Below, in pieces: positions 1 through 8,699 of a DNA stretch of 64,000 bases. The stretch's first letter is position 1. Each line of letters begins with the position of its first letter. This DNA comes from Rhodobacter sp. (GTDB taxonomy: Bacteria > Pseudomonadota > Alphaproteobacteria > Rhodobacterales > Rhodobacteraceae). The notes below the pieces were generated by a model, which worked only from the letters and a program-made list of their open reading frames with translations, made no database searches and was not told the DNA's origin. The position numbers and the translations under genes were made by a program. The stretch is taken from positions 1-64,000 of the forward strand of contig JAJEAY010000103.1 of assembly GCA_022824145.1 (NCBI GenBank), written 5' to 3'.

Positions 1-666
1 GTCTTCGGAATGCTCGGGGGGCATCGCGTCCCAAGTCAGGATATGAAACAGCTCGTGCGCAAGGTCGAAGCTCCGACGGCCTTCGATTTCGTGACGCGCG
101 ATCAGAACCGTGTCCAGTTCGGGCAGGCGACAGGCTGCTCCGGAAATCCCCTCGTGGGCATCAACCATGAGAACCAGAATACCCAGTTCGCGCTCCATGA
201 TCTCGACCAGGCCCGTCGCTGGCGTATCGCCAAGATCAAACTCGGTGACGAATCGCTCCCCGGCCTGCATGGCGTCCTCGAAACGCGAGTGGTGGGTAAG
301 GCACAGAGATCGGCGCATAAACTGGGTCTCATGGCCGACCTTCGGTGCCAAGTCACGAAACGCCGCGATCCACCGACCTGCGACGCGTTCGTATTCGTAG
401 AGTTGCTTAGCCCCGACACCGGTTTGTCGCCACGAGAATCGGCCTTCGCCTATGAGCTGAAACGGATCGGTAAAGTAGTCGAGGGTCACGCCGAGCTTCT
501 CGAGCGCAAGTACCAGTTCATCCGCCGTAACGCGGCGCGCTCCGGTCTCGATGGCCGAGACCGTCTGACGGTCATTGAAACCGAACAGCCGGGCCATCTC
601 GTCCTGGGAAAGTTTGCGCTCGCTGCGCAGCGCCTTGAGCCGCTTGCCGATCAGATGTGTGGACAT
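1..666 (-). CDS. XRE-family regulator with ImmA/IrrE metallopeptidase domain (partial)
   Basis: The frame is open from an ATG at 666 to the window edge (222 codons), so the C-terminus is missing. Residues 5-65 form an XRE helix-turn-helix (SQDEMARLFGF...QTVSAIETG). The C-terminal part carries the zinc-metallopeptidase signature HELFH (residues 204-208) preceded by RSFDLA, typical of ImmA/IrrE proteins. A strong ribosome-binding site (GGAGGT) lies six bases before the ATG and fixes the start. In this family the peptidase cleaves a repressor, often the cognate one, in phage, ICE, toxin-antitoxin or stress circuits. The perfect inverted repeat just upstream suggests autoregulation. The family call is secure; the target is unknown. 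Confidence 0.9.
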   Translation of the reverse strand, partial: MSTHLIGKRLKALRSERKLSQDEMARLFGFNDRQTVSAIETGARRVTADELVLALEKLGVTLDYFTDPFQLIGEGRFSWRQTGVGAKQLYEYERVAGRWIAAFRDLAPKVGHETQFMRRSLCLTHHSRFEDAMQAGERFVTEFDLGDTPATGLVEIMERELGILVLMVDAHEGISGAACRLPELDTVLIARHEIEGRRSFDLAHELFHILTWDAMPPEHSED

Positions 667-690
667 GGTGACCTCCGTGCATCGCCTGTA

Positions 691-716
691 TCATTGCATT
701 TTTAGATATGCAATGA
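691..716. promoter_or_regulatory. Inverted-repeat operator of the XRE/ImmA gene
   Basis: Perfect 9-bp arms TCATTGCAT and ATGCAATGA are separated by 8 bp and lie 25 bp before the XRE/ImmA start codon. Position and symmetry fit binding of a dimeric helix-turn-helix repressor; the regulator of the adjacent gene is the obvious candidate. Binding is inferred. Confidence 0.65.
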
Positions 717-1080
717 ATTTATGCAGTTATCTGATTGCAACGAACAACATGTGTCCCGCAGACCGAGATCAATCCGCGCTTCGCGATTACGTTTCGGCAG
801 TGGATGACGCACGCTCTGGCTCCCTGATTAGGTCGCCGCGCTCGTACGCACGAAATTCGACGTTGAGTAGATTTACTCAGGAGTTGCATAGTGCCCGGGA
901 AGCGGTGGTCACGGGGCTGTAACTGTGAAACCGCCATGCCAAGGGGCAAAGCCAGCTTGCCAACGAGGAAAACGCAGGAAGTTCAGTCACGTGTGAACCG
1001 GAAATCAGCCTTCGTTAGCAGGACATTCGAAGATTCCGGTAACAGTGCGGAAACGAGCCTTCGCTAAATCTGCGGTCAGA
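717..1080. other. Intergenic stretch without a supported gene
   Basis: This stretch lies between the divergent side of the XRE/ImmA gene and the 3' end of fabI. A 76-codon minus-strand frame (719-949) has no ribosome-binding site and no recognisable motif. I see no tRNA, terminator or insertion sequence end. Confidence 0.5.
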
Positions 1081-1869
1081 TCAAAGATGGTCGGTCTGCG
1101 GCATTCCCAGCACATGGAAACCGCCATCGACACGTACGATCTCTCCTGTTGTGCAGGAACCGTAGTCGGATGCGAGGAATACAGCAGTTCCACCTACGGC
1201 TTCGAGGGTCGCATTCGAACGCAAAGGCGCGTTTGACTCGGTATGTTTGAACGTCTTGCGAGCGCCTCCGATGGCTGCTCCGGCAAGCGTTCTCATCGGC
1301 CCGGGCGATACTGCGTTGACCCGTATGCCCTCAGGCCCGAGATCGTTCGCGAGGTATCGAACCGTGGACTCCAGCGCCGCCTTAGCCACACCCATCACAT
1401 TGTAATAGGGAGTTACCCGGTTGCTGCCCTGATAGGTCAGGGTCAGAACAGTCCCCCCATTCGTCATAAGTGGCCGGGCGCGGCGCGTGACGTCGATCAG
1501 GGAATAGCAGCTGATAGCCATCGAGTTGGTGAAGTTCTCCAGAGAGGTATCAATGAACCGGCCAGTCAGTTCGGACCGATTCGAGTAGGCTATCGCATGG
1601 ACCACGAAATCCAGCCGTTCCCATCTGTCAGCCAGAATTCCGAAGGCGAGGTCCATCCTGTCGGGATCCATGACATCGCAGTCAACCATTATGTCGCTGC
1701 CCAGCGAAGCCACCAGCGGCTCAACACGCTTTCCGAACGCTTCGCCCTGGTAGGTGAACGCAAGCTCCGCGCCCTCGGCCGCCATCGCGCGCGCCACTCC
1801 CCAAGCAATGGAGCGGTCGTTGGCCACGCCCATGATCAGGCCGCGTTTTCCTTTCATCAGATCAGCCAT
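1081..1869 (-). CDS. fabI: Enoyl-ACP reductase (NADH) FabI
   Basis: FabI catalyses the last step of each fatty acid elongation cycle, NADH-dependent reduction of trans-2-enoyl-ACP, in the cytosol. The 262-aa protein has the FabI nucleotide-binding start GLIMGVANDRSIAWG, and Tyr146, Tyr156 and Lys163 fall at the E. coli FabI numbering (TYQGSN, YYNVMGVAK). The C-terminal VDGGFHVLGM is also typical. It is last in fabA-fabB-fabI, with 6 bp between the fabB stop and the fabI start, so the genes are probably cotranscribed. Nothing is unusual. Confidence 0.97.
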   Translation of the reverse strand: MADLMKGKRGLIMGVANDRSIAWGVARAMAAEGAELAFTYQGEAFGKRVEPLVASLGSDIMVDCDVMDPDRMDLAFGILADRWERLDFVVHAIAYSNRSELTGRFIDTSLENFTNSMAISCYSLIDVTRRARPLMTNGGTVLTLTYQGSNRVTPYYNVMGVAKAALESTVRYLANDLGPEGIRVNAVSPGPMRTLAGAAIGGARKTFKHTESNAPLRSNATLEAVGGTAVFLASDYGSCTTGEIVRVDGGFHVLGMPQTDHL

Positions 1870-1875
1870 CGCACA

Positions 1876-3105
1876 TCACCCGCGGAACCTTGAGAGCAGC
1901 ATTGAGCCGTTGGTGCCGCCGAATCCAAAGGAATTGGTCATCACCGTATCAAGATTTGCCTTCTCAACCGTCTGGGTTGCGATCTCGCCGGGTCTAAGCT
2001 TTGGATCCAGCTTCTGCACGTTGATGGACGGGGCAATGAAGTCGTGTTCAAGCATGAGCAGGCAGAGGATTGCCTCGATGGCGCCAGCCGCGCCCTGTGC
2101 ATGACCGGTCATTGATTTGGTTGAGCTAACCGGTGGGGGAGCGTCCTCTCCGAACACGCGGCGCACAGCCTCGATCTCGCCGACGTCGCCAACAGGCGTC
2201 GAAGTACCGTGGGCGTTGATGTAGCTGACGCGGCGTTCAGCCGGAATCGTTCGCAGAGCCAGCTGCATAGCGCGCTCGCTGCCGTCGCCGCTCGGCGCAA
2301 CCATGTCATGGCCGTCTGAAGTGGCGCCGAATCCAGTGATTTCAGCATAGATCCGGGCACCGCGCGCTTTTGCGCGTTCGAGTTCTTCCAGCACCACCAT
2401 TCCACCACCGCCAGAGATGACGAATCCGTCCCGGTCGGCGTCGAAGGCGCGAGACGCAAGGGCAGGGGTGGCGTTGTATTTCGAAGACATCGCGCCCATT
2501 GCGTCGAACAGGCAGGACAGCGTCCAGTCGAGCTCTTCGCCACCGCCCGCGAACATGATGTCCTGATTTCCATGCATAATCTGCTGCGCGGCGATTCCGA
2601 TGCAGTGCAGCGATGTCGAGCACGCCGAGGTGATGGAAAGATTCATTCCCTTGATTCGATAGGCGGTCGCAAGATTTGCGGAGACCGTACTGCTCATGCA
2701 TTTTGGCACGGCAAACGGGCCAACCCGCTTAGTGGCGCCCGTATCCAGAACGGTACGGTGCGCTACGAACATCGCGCTCGTGGAAGGACCGCCGGAACCT
2801 GCGATCAGGCCCGTCGCAGGATTCTGGACTTCCGCCTCAGTGAGGCCGGCGTCAGCGATCGCCTGGTCCAATGCTACGTAGGCATAGGCCGAACCTGGCC
2901 CCATGAACCTCAGGATGCGCTTGTCGACATGCTGGGTGACGTCAAAGTCAATCTCTCCCTTCACCTGACAGCGGAATCCGCGTTCGGCGTAATCTTCCGC
3001 CGCGACAATTCCAGACCGCCCGGATGTCAGCGACTCCACCGCTTCGGCTGCTGAGCAGCCGATTGATGAGATGATACCTAGGCCGGTGACCGCTACACGC
3101 CGCAT
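1876..3105 (-). CDS. fabB: 3-oxoacyl-ACP synthase I FabB
   Basis: FabB condenses acyl-ACP with malonyl-ACP and is needed for elongating the cis-3-decenoyl-ACP made by FabA, so it sets unsaturated fatty acid content. The 409-aa protein has the thiolase-fold active site Cys162 (ITSACSTSLH), His299 (NAHGTSTP) and His335 with Lys330 (KSMTGHAQGAAG). Its position next to fabA favours FabB over FabF. It sits 23 bp downstream of fabA and 6 bp upstream of fabI on the same strand. Confidence 0.96.
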   Translation of the reverse strand: MRRVAVTGLGIISSIGCSAAEAVESLTSGRSGIVAAEDYAERGFRCQVKGEIDFDVTQHVDKRILRFMGPGSAYAYVALDQAIADAGLTEAEVQNPATGLIAGSGGPSTSAMFVAHRTVLDTGATKRVGPFAVPKCMSSTVSANLATAYRIKGMNLSITSACSTSLHCIGIAAQQIMHGNQDIMFAGGGEELDWTLSCLFDAMGAMSSKYNATPALASRAFDADRDGFVISGGGGMVVLEELERAKARGARIYAEITGFGATSDGHDMVAPSGDGSERAMQLALRTIPAERRVSYINAHGTSTPVGDVGEIEAVRRVFGEDAPPPVSSTKSMTGHAQGAAGAIEAILCLLMLEHDFIAPSINVQKLDPKLRPGEIATQTVEKANLDTVMTNSFGFGGTNGSMLLSRFRG

Positions 3106-3128
3106 TGGCAGCTCTCCTATGCCTGGCT

Positions 3129-3641
3129 CTAGGCGCCTGCGGCCGAAAGGCCGACTTTCATGCCTTTGACTTCGCAGACCGGCTCGCCATCAGCCATCAC
3201 AAGTCCGTCCGCTACCCCCATTTTGAGGCGTCGGTCGATCACCCGGGTGAAGTCAACCCGGTAGGTGACGAGGCTGCGATCGGGGCGCACCATTCCGGAC
3301 AGTTTCACTTCGCCTGCTCCGAGCGCAAACCCCTGTCCCTGCCAGCCACGCCAGCCTAAGTTGAAGCCCGCCAGCTGCCATAGGCCGTCAAGCATGAGGC
3401 AACCCGGCATCACCTCGTTTCCCGGGAAATGGCAGGGAAAGAACCAGAGGTTCTCATGGATATCAAGTTCGGCAACGATATGGCCTTTACCGTGCTGGCC
3501 TTCGTCGGCAGAGCAGTCGGTGATGCGGTCCATCATCAGCATCGGCGGTTCGGGAAGCTGAGCGTTGCCCGGGCCGAACAGTTCTCCCCGGGCACATTTC
3601 AGCAGTCCCTCCCGGTCAAACGTCCTAGGGTAGTCAGCCAT
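3129..3641 (-). CDS. fabA: 3-hydroxydecanoyl-ACP dehydratase/isomerase FabA
   Basis: FabA dehydrates 3-hydroxydecanoyl-ACP and isomerises the trans-2 to the cis-3 product, the branch point of anaerobic-type unsaturated fatty acid synthesis. The 170-aa length is standard for the family. The hot-dog active site is visible: His71 in PCHFPGNEVMPG and Asp85 in CLMLDGLWQ. It is the first gene of the fabA-fabB-fabI operon. The promoter must lie in the ~160 bp shared with the divergent irr-like gene, an arrangement common in Rhodobacterales, so iron control of unsaturated lipid synthesis is possible but not shown. Confidence 0.97.
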   Translation of the reverse strand: MADYPRTFDREGLLKCARGELFGPGNAQLPEPPMLMMDRITDCSADEGQHGKGHIVAELDIHENLWFFPCHFPGNEVMPGCLMLDGLWQLAGFNLGWRGWQGQGFALGAGEVKLSGMVRPDRSLVTYRVDFTRVIDRRLKMGVADGLVMADGEPVCEVKGMKVGLSAAGA

Positions 3642-3800
3642 GTTGCGCGAGGCTCCAAATGGTTCGCCTGGTTTCAGTTACAGACCCCTCTAACAGGTGG
3701 GTTGAAGGACTGGCAAGGGCGCGACGCTCGGGAAGGTCGATGCAGCCCTGCTGTTTTCAATTGATTGTACCCCGAAGCCCGCGCTATGCTGCTGCAAGTC

Positions 3801-4253
3801 ATGGACAATGCGGCAATGGACTGCAAGACGGAAATGAACTCGCGTGGCGGAGAATGGCTGCGGAGCGCTGGCCTTAGGCCGACCAGGCAGCGCCTGGCGC
3901 TAGCGGATCTGCTGGTTGGTGACGGCAAGGACCGGCATGTGACCGCAGAGGATCTGTACGCCTTCGCATGCCGGAGCGGTGCAAGCGTTTCTCTCGCGAC
4001 CGTTTACAACACCCTGAAGGCATTCTGCGACGCCGGACTGATGCGCGAGATAACCGTTGACGGTTCCAAGAGCTATTTCGACACCAACACTTCGAGCCAT
4101 CCGCACTATTTCTGGGAGGACACCGGCGAGGTGACGGACGCGCCTGCCGGACAGATCGAGATCTCCCGGCTTCCAGTGGCGCCCGAAGGAACTGAGATCG
4201 TCAACGTCGGAGTCGTGATTCGCCTTCGGCGGAAATCTGTCATCAATCAGTGA
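3801..4253 (+). CDS. irr: Iron response regulator Irr (Fur family)
   Basis: Irr is the haem-responsive alphaproteobacterial Fur paralogue that controls iron and haem genes. The winged helix LRSAGLRPTRQRLALADLL and the dimer segment VSLATVYNTLKAF are nearly invariant in Irr, and the region DGSKSYFDTNT followed by HPHYFWEDTG is Irr-specific rather than Fur-like. The start is uncertain: in-frame ATGs occur at 3801, 3816 and 3834, and a TTG lies further up at 3765; none has a strong ribosome-binding site, and 3834 has a weak GACGGA. The protein is about 140-150 aa, as usual. It is divergent from fabA and convergent with miaB. Confidence 0.92.
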   Translation: MDNAAMDCKTEMNSRGGEWLRSAGLRPTRQRLALADLLVGDGKDRHVTAEDLYAFACRSGASVSLATVYNTLKAFCDAGLMREITVDGSKSYFDTNTSSHPHYFWEDTGEVTDAPAGQIEISRLPVAPEGTEIVNVGVVIRLRRKSVINQ

Positions 4254-4339
4254 TGGCAGAATATGCTTAAGTGACTGGCGGATCCGCGGCTACCGAAACG
4301 GGAAATGGCGGATCCGGAACCCGTTGCGGTACGGACGGA

Positions 4340-5665
4340 TCAACCGGCGGTCAGCTCGCCAGCAAGTGAGTTCGGTGCGCTGTCTGTAATGCGTACCCTT
4401 AACAGATCCCCCGCGACGATGTTTCCGTTAGAGACATGGACTGCATGAAGGTGTTCGGACTTGCCGACCATCTGGTCCTGTTTCCGCCCTTTGCGCTCAA
4501 AGAGAACGCCAACCTCGCGCCCGATCATGTCGTCCTGAGAATCACGCTGCTGCCGGGAAAGCAGTGTCTGGAGGCGTTCCAGCCGGTCGCTTGCGACTTC
4601 CGGATCAACCTGGTCGCGTTCGGCTGCGGGAGTGCCGGGCCGCGCTGAATACTTGAAAGAGTAACTCTGGCCGTATCGCACCTCTTCGACAAGAGCCATG
4701 GTGTCGGCGAAATCCACTTCGGTCTCCTCAGGGAAACCGACTATGAAGTCGCCGGAAATCAGGATGTCCGGCCGAGCGGCCCGGATGCGCTCGATCAGCC
4801 GCACGTAAGCTTTCGCAGTGTGGCCGCGGTTCATTCTTTTCAGAATCCGGTCGCTGCCGGACTGCACCGGCAGGTGCAGGTAGGGCATGAGCTTCGGGCA
4901 GGTTCCGTGAGCCTCGATCAGGTCGTCGGTCATGTCGTTGGGATGCGACGTGGTGTATCGGATGCGGTCGAGTCCGTCGATCGCTTCCATCCCTGAGATA
5001 AGTTTGGCAAGCGAGACGGCGCCATCACGTCCTTCGCCGTTATAGGCGTTCACGTTTTGGCCAAGCAATGTGATCTCGCGAACGCCGTTGGCGACCAGTC
5101 TCTGCGCTTCAGCGATTACGGAACTGACCGGCCGTGATGCCTCGGCGCCCCGTGTGTACGGAACTACGCAGAAGGCGCAGAACCGATCGCATCCTTCCTG
5201 TACGGTCAGGAAGGCCGTTGGCCCTCGGTTGGTTCCAGGACGCCTCGACAGACCCTCGAATTTCAGTTCGGCCGGAAATTCCGTATCAAGAGGATGTTCA
5301 CCATTGCGGGCGCGCGCTTCCAACTCGGGAAGGCGGTGATAGCTCTGCGGTCCAACCACCAAATCAACCATTGGCTGGCGGCGCATGATCTCGGCGCCCT
5401 CGGCCTGGGCCACGCATCCGGCGACCCCGATCCTGAGATTCGGGTTTGAGGCTTTCAGAGGCTTTAGCCGGCCCAGCTCCGAATAGACCTTTTCGGCCGC
5501 TTTTTCGCGGATGTGGCAGGTGTTGAGGAGAATCAGGTCTGCGCCTTCGGGATCTGACGTTGTCTTGTAGCCGTGCTCGCCCATGGCTTCAGCCATGCGC
5601 TCGCTGTCATAGACATTCATCTGGCAACCGTAGGTCTTGATGTACAGCCGCTTTTGCTCCGGCAT
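4340..5665 (-). CDS. miaB: tRNA-2-methylthio-N6-dimethylallyladenosine synthase MiaB
   Basis: MiaB is a radical SAM methylthiotransferase that converts i6A37 to ms2i6A37 in tRNAs reading UNN codons. At 441 aa it has normal length. Cys14, Cys50 and Cys84 of the auxiliary 4Fe-4S cluster ([21 protein letters not shown]) and the radical SAM triad Cys159/163/166 (CDRFCAFC) are all present, followed by a TRAM domain. The start at 5665 is chosen because GAGGAA lies just upstream and homologues begin at this point; the frame stays open 65 codons further, but that part has no family similarity. It is divergent from phoH across 574 bp. Confidence 0.95.
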   Translation of the reverse strand: MPEQKRLYIKTYGCQMNVYDSERMAEAMGEHGYKTTSDPEGADLILLNTCHIREKAAEKVYSELGRLKPLKASNPNLRIGVAGCVAQAEGAEIMRRQPMVDLVVGPQSYHRLPELEARARNGEHPLDTEFPAELKFEGLSRRPGTNRGPTAFLTVQEGCDRFCAFCVVPYTRGAEASRPVSSVIAEAQRLVANGVREITLLGQNVNAYNGEGRDGAVSLAKLISGMEAIDGLDRIRYTTSHPNDMTDDLIEAHGTCPKLMPYLHLPVQSGSDRILKRMNRGHTAKAYVRLIERIRAARPDILISGDFIVGFPEETEVDFADTMALVEEVRYGQSYSFKYSARPGTPAAERDQVDPEVASDRLERLQTLLSRQQRDSQDDMIGREVGVLFERKGRKQDQMVGKSEHLHAVHVSNGNIVAGDLLRVRITDSAPNSLAGELTAG

Positions 5666-6239
5666 TCCGGTTTCCTCGAACGAGATGGAGAATGTCTGAT
5701 ACAGCACTGGCACACCTGGCGCAACAATCCGGTTGCAGGATCGAGAACTGCCTCTTCCGGTCTTGCAGACTCCGTGCGGGTGTCCGGCGCGGCGGGAGCC
5801 TGTTCGCAGGCGCAAGGCTGGATTCAGCATGCGAATCGGATAGGTCGCAGAACGGCTCATTGCTGCGTTCCTTTAGAGACGGTGCGGATATTGCCCGGAC
5901 GATGGCCGGTCACTCGCAGCGGCTCTAGTCCTGATGCGGGAACCTGGACTTCCGTCGGCATTTGAACGGTCTCGGCTGTTTCCCGGCCTGTCGTCGCGGG
6001 CTGAAGAACTAGGAACGGCGGCAATCTGTGAAGGGAAACGCGAGAGGCCGCGCTTACGGACCGAAAGTCACCCGCAGGACCGGGCAACGAACTTGAATCC
6101 GCAGGAACTGGAGTTCGGGCGTTGAATCAAATTTGAATGAGGACGTGAAAGTGTCACAATGCAGTGCCGTATTTCCGCTTGCCCAGGTCTGTTGGCCTTG
6201 GCACGTTTGCATCAGTCACAAGATTGAAGGGAGACCGGA
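5666..6239. other. miaB-phoH divergent intergenic region
   Basis: These 574 bp hold the promoters of miaB (minus) and of the phoH operon (plus). A minus-strand frame of 76 codons (5857-6087) overlaps the upstream extension of the miaB frame by an ATGA, but it has no domain and no clear ribosome-binding site, so it is not called as a gene. No tRNA or terminator was seen. Confidence 0.45.
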
Positions 6240-7256
6240 TTGGAAATCAGTGCCCTTTCGCATACCGATACTGAAGACAAATCCCGAGAGACTTTGCTGG
6301 AGTTTCCCGACAACCGCCTCTTGATCGACCTTTGCGGCGAATTTGACCGCAACCTAGCGCTTGTGGAACGAAAGCTCGGCGTCCAGATCCTCAGGCGGGG
6401 AAACAGGCTGGCCGTGGTCGGAGAGGACGGAGCGGACGAACTGGCCGAAAGGGTGCTGCGCGGGCTCTATCAAGGGCTGGATACAGGACACGCAATTGGC
6501 ACTGGCGAGATCGACGGCGCCATTCGGCTGGCTCTGTCTGCGGCCGGATCCGGTGCGCGGGCCGATGGCCAGATGGACATGTTTGGGGATAAGAGCGTTG
6601 AAATAGTGACGCGCAAGAAATCCGTCATTCCACGCACTGAGGCCCAGAGAGCGTATGTCCGGAACCTTTTTGAACATGAGCTGGCGTTTTCAATTGGTCC
6701 GGCAGGTACCGGCAAGACATACCTGGCAGTCGCAGCAGGTGTGTCGATGTTCATCCGCGGGCGAGTGGACCGAATCGTTCTCAGCCGACCGGCTGTAGAA
6801 GCGGGCGAGCGTCTCGGTTTCCTCCCCGGTGACATGAAAGAAAAAGTCGATCCTTACATGCAGCCGCTCTATGACGCGCTGCAGGACTGTCTGCCCAGCA
6901 GGCAGATCGCGAAGTTCATCGAAGAGAAGAAGATCGAGATCGCACCGCTGGCCTTCATGCGTGGACGGACCCTGCATAACTGCTTTGTGGTTCTCGACGA
7001 GGCGCAGAACGCAACCGAAATGCAGATGAAAATGTTTCTGACCCGCCTCGGGGAGGGCAGCCGCATGGTGGTCACCGGCGACCTGAGCCAGGTGGATCTT
7101 CCTCGTGGCCAGACCTCCGGCCTTGCGGATGCCGAGCGCCGCCTGCTCGGCATTGAGGGTATCTCATTTGACCGGTTTTCTTCCCGGGACGTAGTGCGCC
7201 ATCCTCTGGTGGCGCGGATCGTCGATGCGTATGAAGGCGAAACCGCTGCTACTTGA
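6240..7256 (+). CDS. phoH: PhoH-family ATPase (YbeZ)
   Basis: This is a cytosolic P-loop NTPase of the PhoH/YbeZ family, which works with the RNase YbeY in 16S rRNA maturation and RNA turnover. Of 338 aa, the C-terminal ~220 hold the NTPase: Walker A GPAGTGKTY, Walker B VVLDEAQN, and the motif VVTGDLSQVDLP. The start is a TTG at 6240 with AAGGGAGA about six bases upstream, matching the family N-terminus. It heads phoH-ybeY-corC-lnt, the standard alphaproteobacterial order. Confidence 0.94.
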   Translation: MEISALSHTDTEDKSRETLLEFPDNRLLIDLCGEFDRNLALVERKLGVQILRRGNRLAVVGEDGADELAERVLRGLYQGLDTGHAIGTGEIDGAIRLALSAAGSGARADGQMDMFGDKSVEIVTRKKSVIPRTEAQRAYVRNLFEHELAFSIGPAGTGKTYLAVAAGVSMFIRGRVDRIVLSRPAVEAGERLGFLPGDMKEKVDPYMQPLYDALQDCLPSRQIAKFIEEKKIEIAPLAFMRGRTLHNCFVVLDEAQNATEMQMKMFLTRLGEGSRMVVTGDLSQVDLPRGQTSGLADAERRLLGIEGISFDRFSSRDVVRHPLVARIVDAYEGETAAT

Positions 7257-7281
7257 GTGCCGTCATCAGGAGTGTCCTGAG

Positions 7282-7764
7282 TTGGGAATCGTGGATGCCG
7301 TCATTGAAGAGGTGCGCTGGGAAGCGGCGGGACTGGAAGCGCTCGCACAGGTTGCGGCCAAGTCGACCCTGGAATATCTGGAACTTGAGCCGGAGGCATA
7401 TGAATTCTGTCTTCTGGGCTGCGACGACCAGCGAATCTCTGAGCTCAATGAGCGGTTCCGCGGCCACACTCGGCCAACGAACGTGCTGAGCTGGCCGTCA
7501 GACAGCCGTGAGCCGGTGATTCGGGGCGGCGATCCACAGTTTCCGTACAGAGGGGATCTCGGGAATGTCGCTATCGCCTACGAGACCTGTTTGCAGGAGT
7601 CCGTCCAGCAGGGCAAAGCGTTTTCAAGTCACGTCAGCCATCTCTTGGTCCATGGCCTGCTGCATCTTCTGGGGTATGACCATGTGGATGACAGGGACTC
7701 GGAACGGATGGAGGCGCTTGAAACCGAAATACTTGCAACCTTGGGGATTCAGTGCCCATATTAA
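7282..7764 (+). CDS. ybeY: Endoribonuclease YbeY
   Basis: YbeY is a zinc-dependent single-strand endoribonuclease for 16S rRNA 3'-end maturation and ribosome quality control. The metal-binding signature HGLLHLLGYDH is intact near the C-terminus, and TNVLSWP with RGDLGNVAIAYE are family motifs. The start is not certain: a TTG at 7282 with AGGAG nine bases upstream gives 160 aa, the usual length, whereas an ATG at 7225 would overlap phoH by 32 bp and add 19 residues without family similarity. A GTG at 7291 is also possible. It is coupled closely to phoH. Confidence 0.93.
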   Translation: MGIVDAVIEEVRWEAAGLEALAQVAAKSTLEYLELEPEAYEFCLLGCDDQRISELNERFRGHTRPTNVLSWPSDSREPVIRGGDPQFPYRGDLGNVAIAYETCLQESVQQGKAFSSHVSHLLVHGLLHLLGYDHVDDRDSERMEALETEILATLGIQCPY

Positions 7765-7805
7765 GGCATGGGTCATCTCCGACCCGGAAGCGATGGAAAG
7801 GAAAA

Positions 7806-8699
7806 ATGAGCGACTCGGACAGCGGGTCCTCTAGCGCAGCGCAAGGCGCGCAGGATCAGGCAGGTGACGGAAAACGCGGCTTAATGGGCCGATTGCTCGG
7901 TGCGCTTGCGTTCAAAAACGGCGAGGCTTCCGGAATCCGCGAAACGTCTGGGCAGGTAAACGGCACGCCCGCCGCGTCGCTGCCGGACATAGTGAATCTG
8001 CGTCGGCTGCGGGTCGACGACGTCGCGATTCCCAAAGCCGACATCATCTCCGTGCCGATCAACGTCGGCAAGGACCAGCTTGTACAGATATTTCGCGAAA
8101 GCGGGCTGACACGTCTTCCGGTCTACGAGGGTACGCTCGACAGCCCGAAGGGCATGGTTCACTTGAAGGACTTTGCCCTGAACCATGGATTCAACGGGAA
8201 AGGTGGAAGATTTGTCTTGCGCAAGATGCTGAGACCGCTTCTGTTTGCACCGCCTTCCATGCCCATCGGAGTGCTGCTGAAGAAGATGCAGAGCCAGCGG
8301 ATGCATCTGGCGTTGGTCATTGACGAATACGGCGGCGTGGATGGACTTGTCAGCATCGAGGATCTGATTGAACAGGTTCTCGGCGAGATCGAGGATGAGC
8401 ACGACATTGACGAAGACGAGTATTGGACGCTCGAGAAACCCGGCTGTTACCTGGTGCAGGCGAAGGCGCCTCTTGCTGAGTTCGAGAACGAGATCGGGCA
8501 GGGGTTAAGGCTTTCCGACCAGAAGGAAAGTGAGGAGATCGACACTCTCGGCGGCCTTGTTTTCATGCTCTCCCGTGGCGTACCGGCCCGCGGCGAGGTG
8601 ATTCGACATCCGCAAGGGACAGAATTCGAAGTCGTCGATGCGGATCCGCGCCGAATCAAACGGCTGCGTGTAAGGGTTTCGCATCCACTCGATGCCTGA
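7806..8699 (+). CDS. corC: CorC/TlyC-type CBS-domain protein
   Basis: This 297-aa cytosolic protein has a variable acidic N-terminus, two CBS repeats (about residues 75-200, with MVHLKDFAL and the hallmark VIDEYGGVDGLVSIEDLIEQVLGEI) and a C-terminal CorC_HlyC transporter-associated domain. Family members accompany Mg/Co efflux and bind adenosine nucleotides; the older label haemolysin TlyC is not informative. The ATG at 7806 is preceded by GGAAAGGAA. The stop overlaps the lnt start by 8 bp, indicating translational coupling, and the ybeY-corC-lnt order is conserved in Alphaproteobacteria. Confidence 0.9.
   Translation: MSDSDSGSSSAAQGAQDQAGDGKRGLMGRLLGALAFKNGEASGIRETSGQVNGTPAASLPDIVNLRRLRVDDVAIPKADIISVPINVGKDQLVQIFRESGLTRLPVYEGTLDSPKGMVHLKDFALNHGFNGKGGRFVLRKMLRPLLFAPPSMPIGVLLKKMQSQRMHLALVIDEYGGVDGLVSIEDLIEQVLGEIEDEHDIDEDEYWTLEKPGCYLVQAKAPLAEFENEIGQGLRLSDQKESEEIDTLGGLVFMLSRGVPARGEVIRHPQGTEFEVVDADPRRIKRLRVRVSHPLDA

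Noticed and set aside
5666..5860. A 65-codon N-terminal extension of miaB
   Set aside because: A good ribosome-binding site precedes the ATG at 5665, and the extension has no family similarity.
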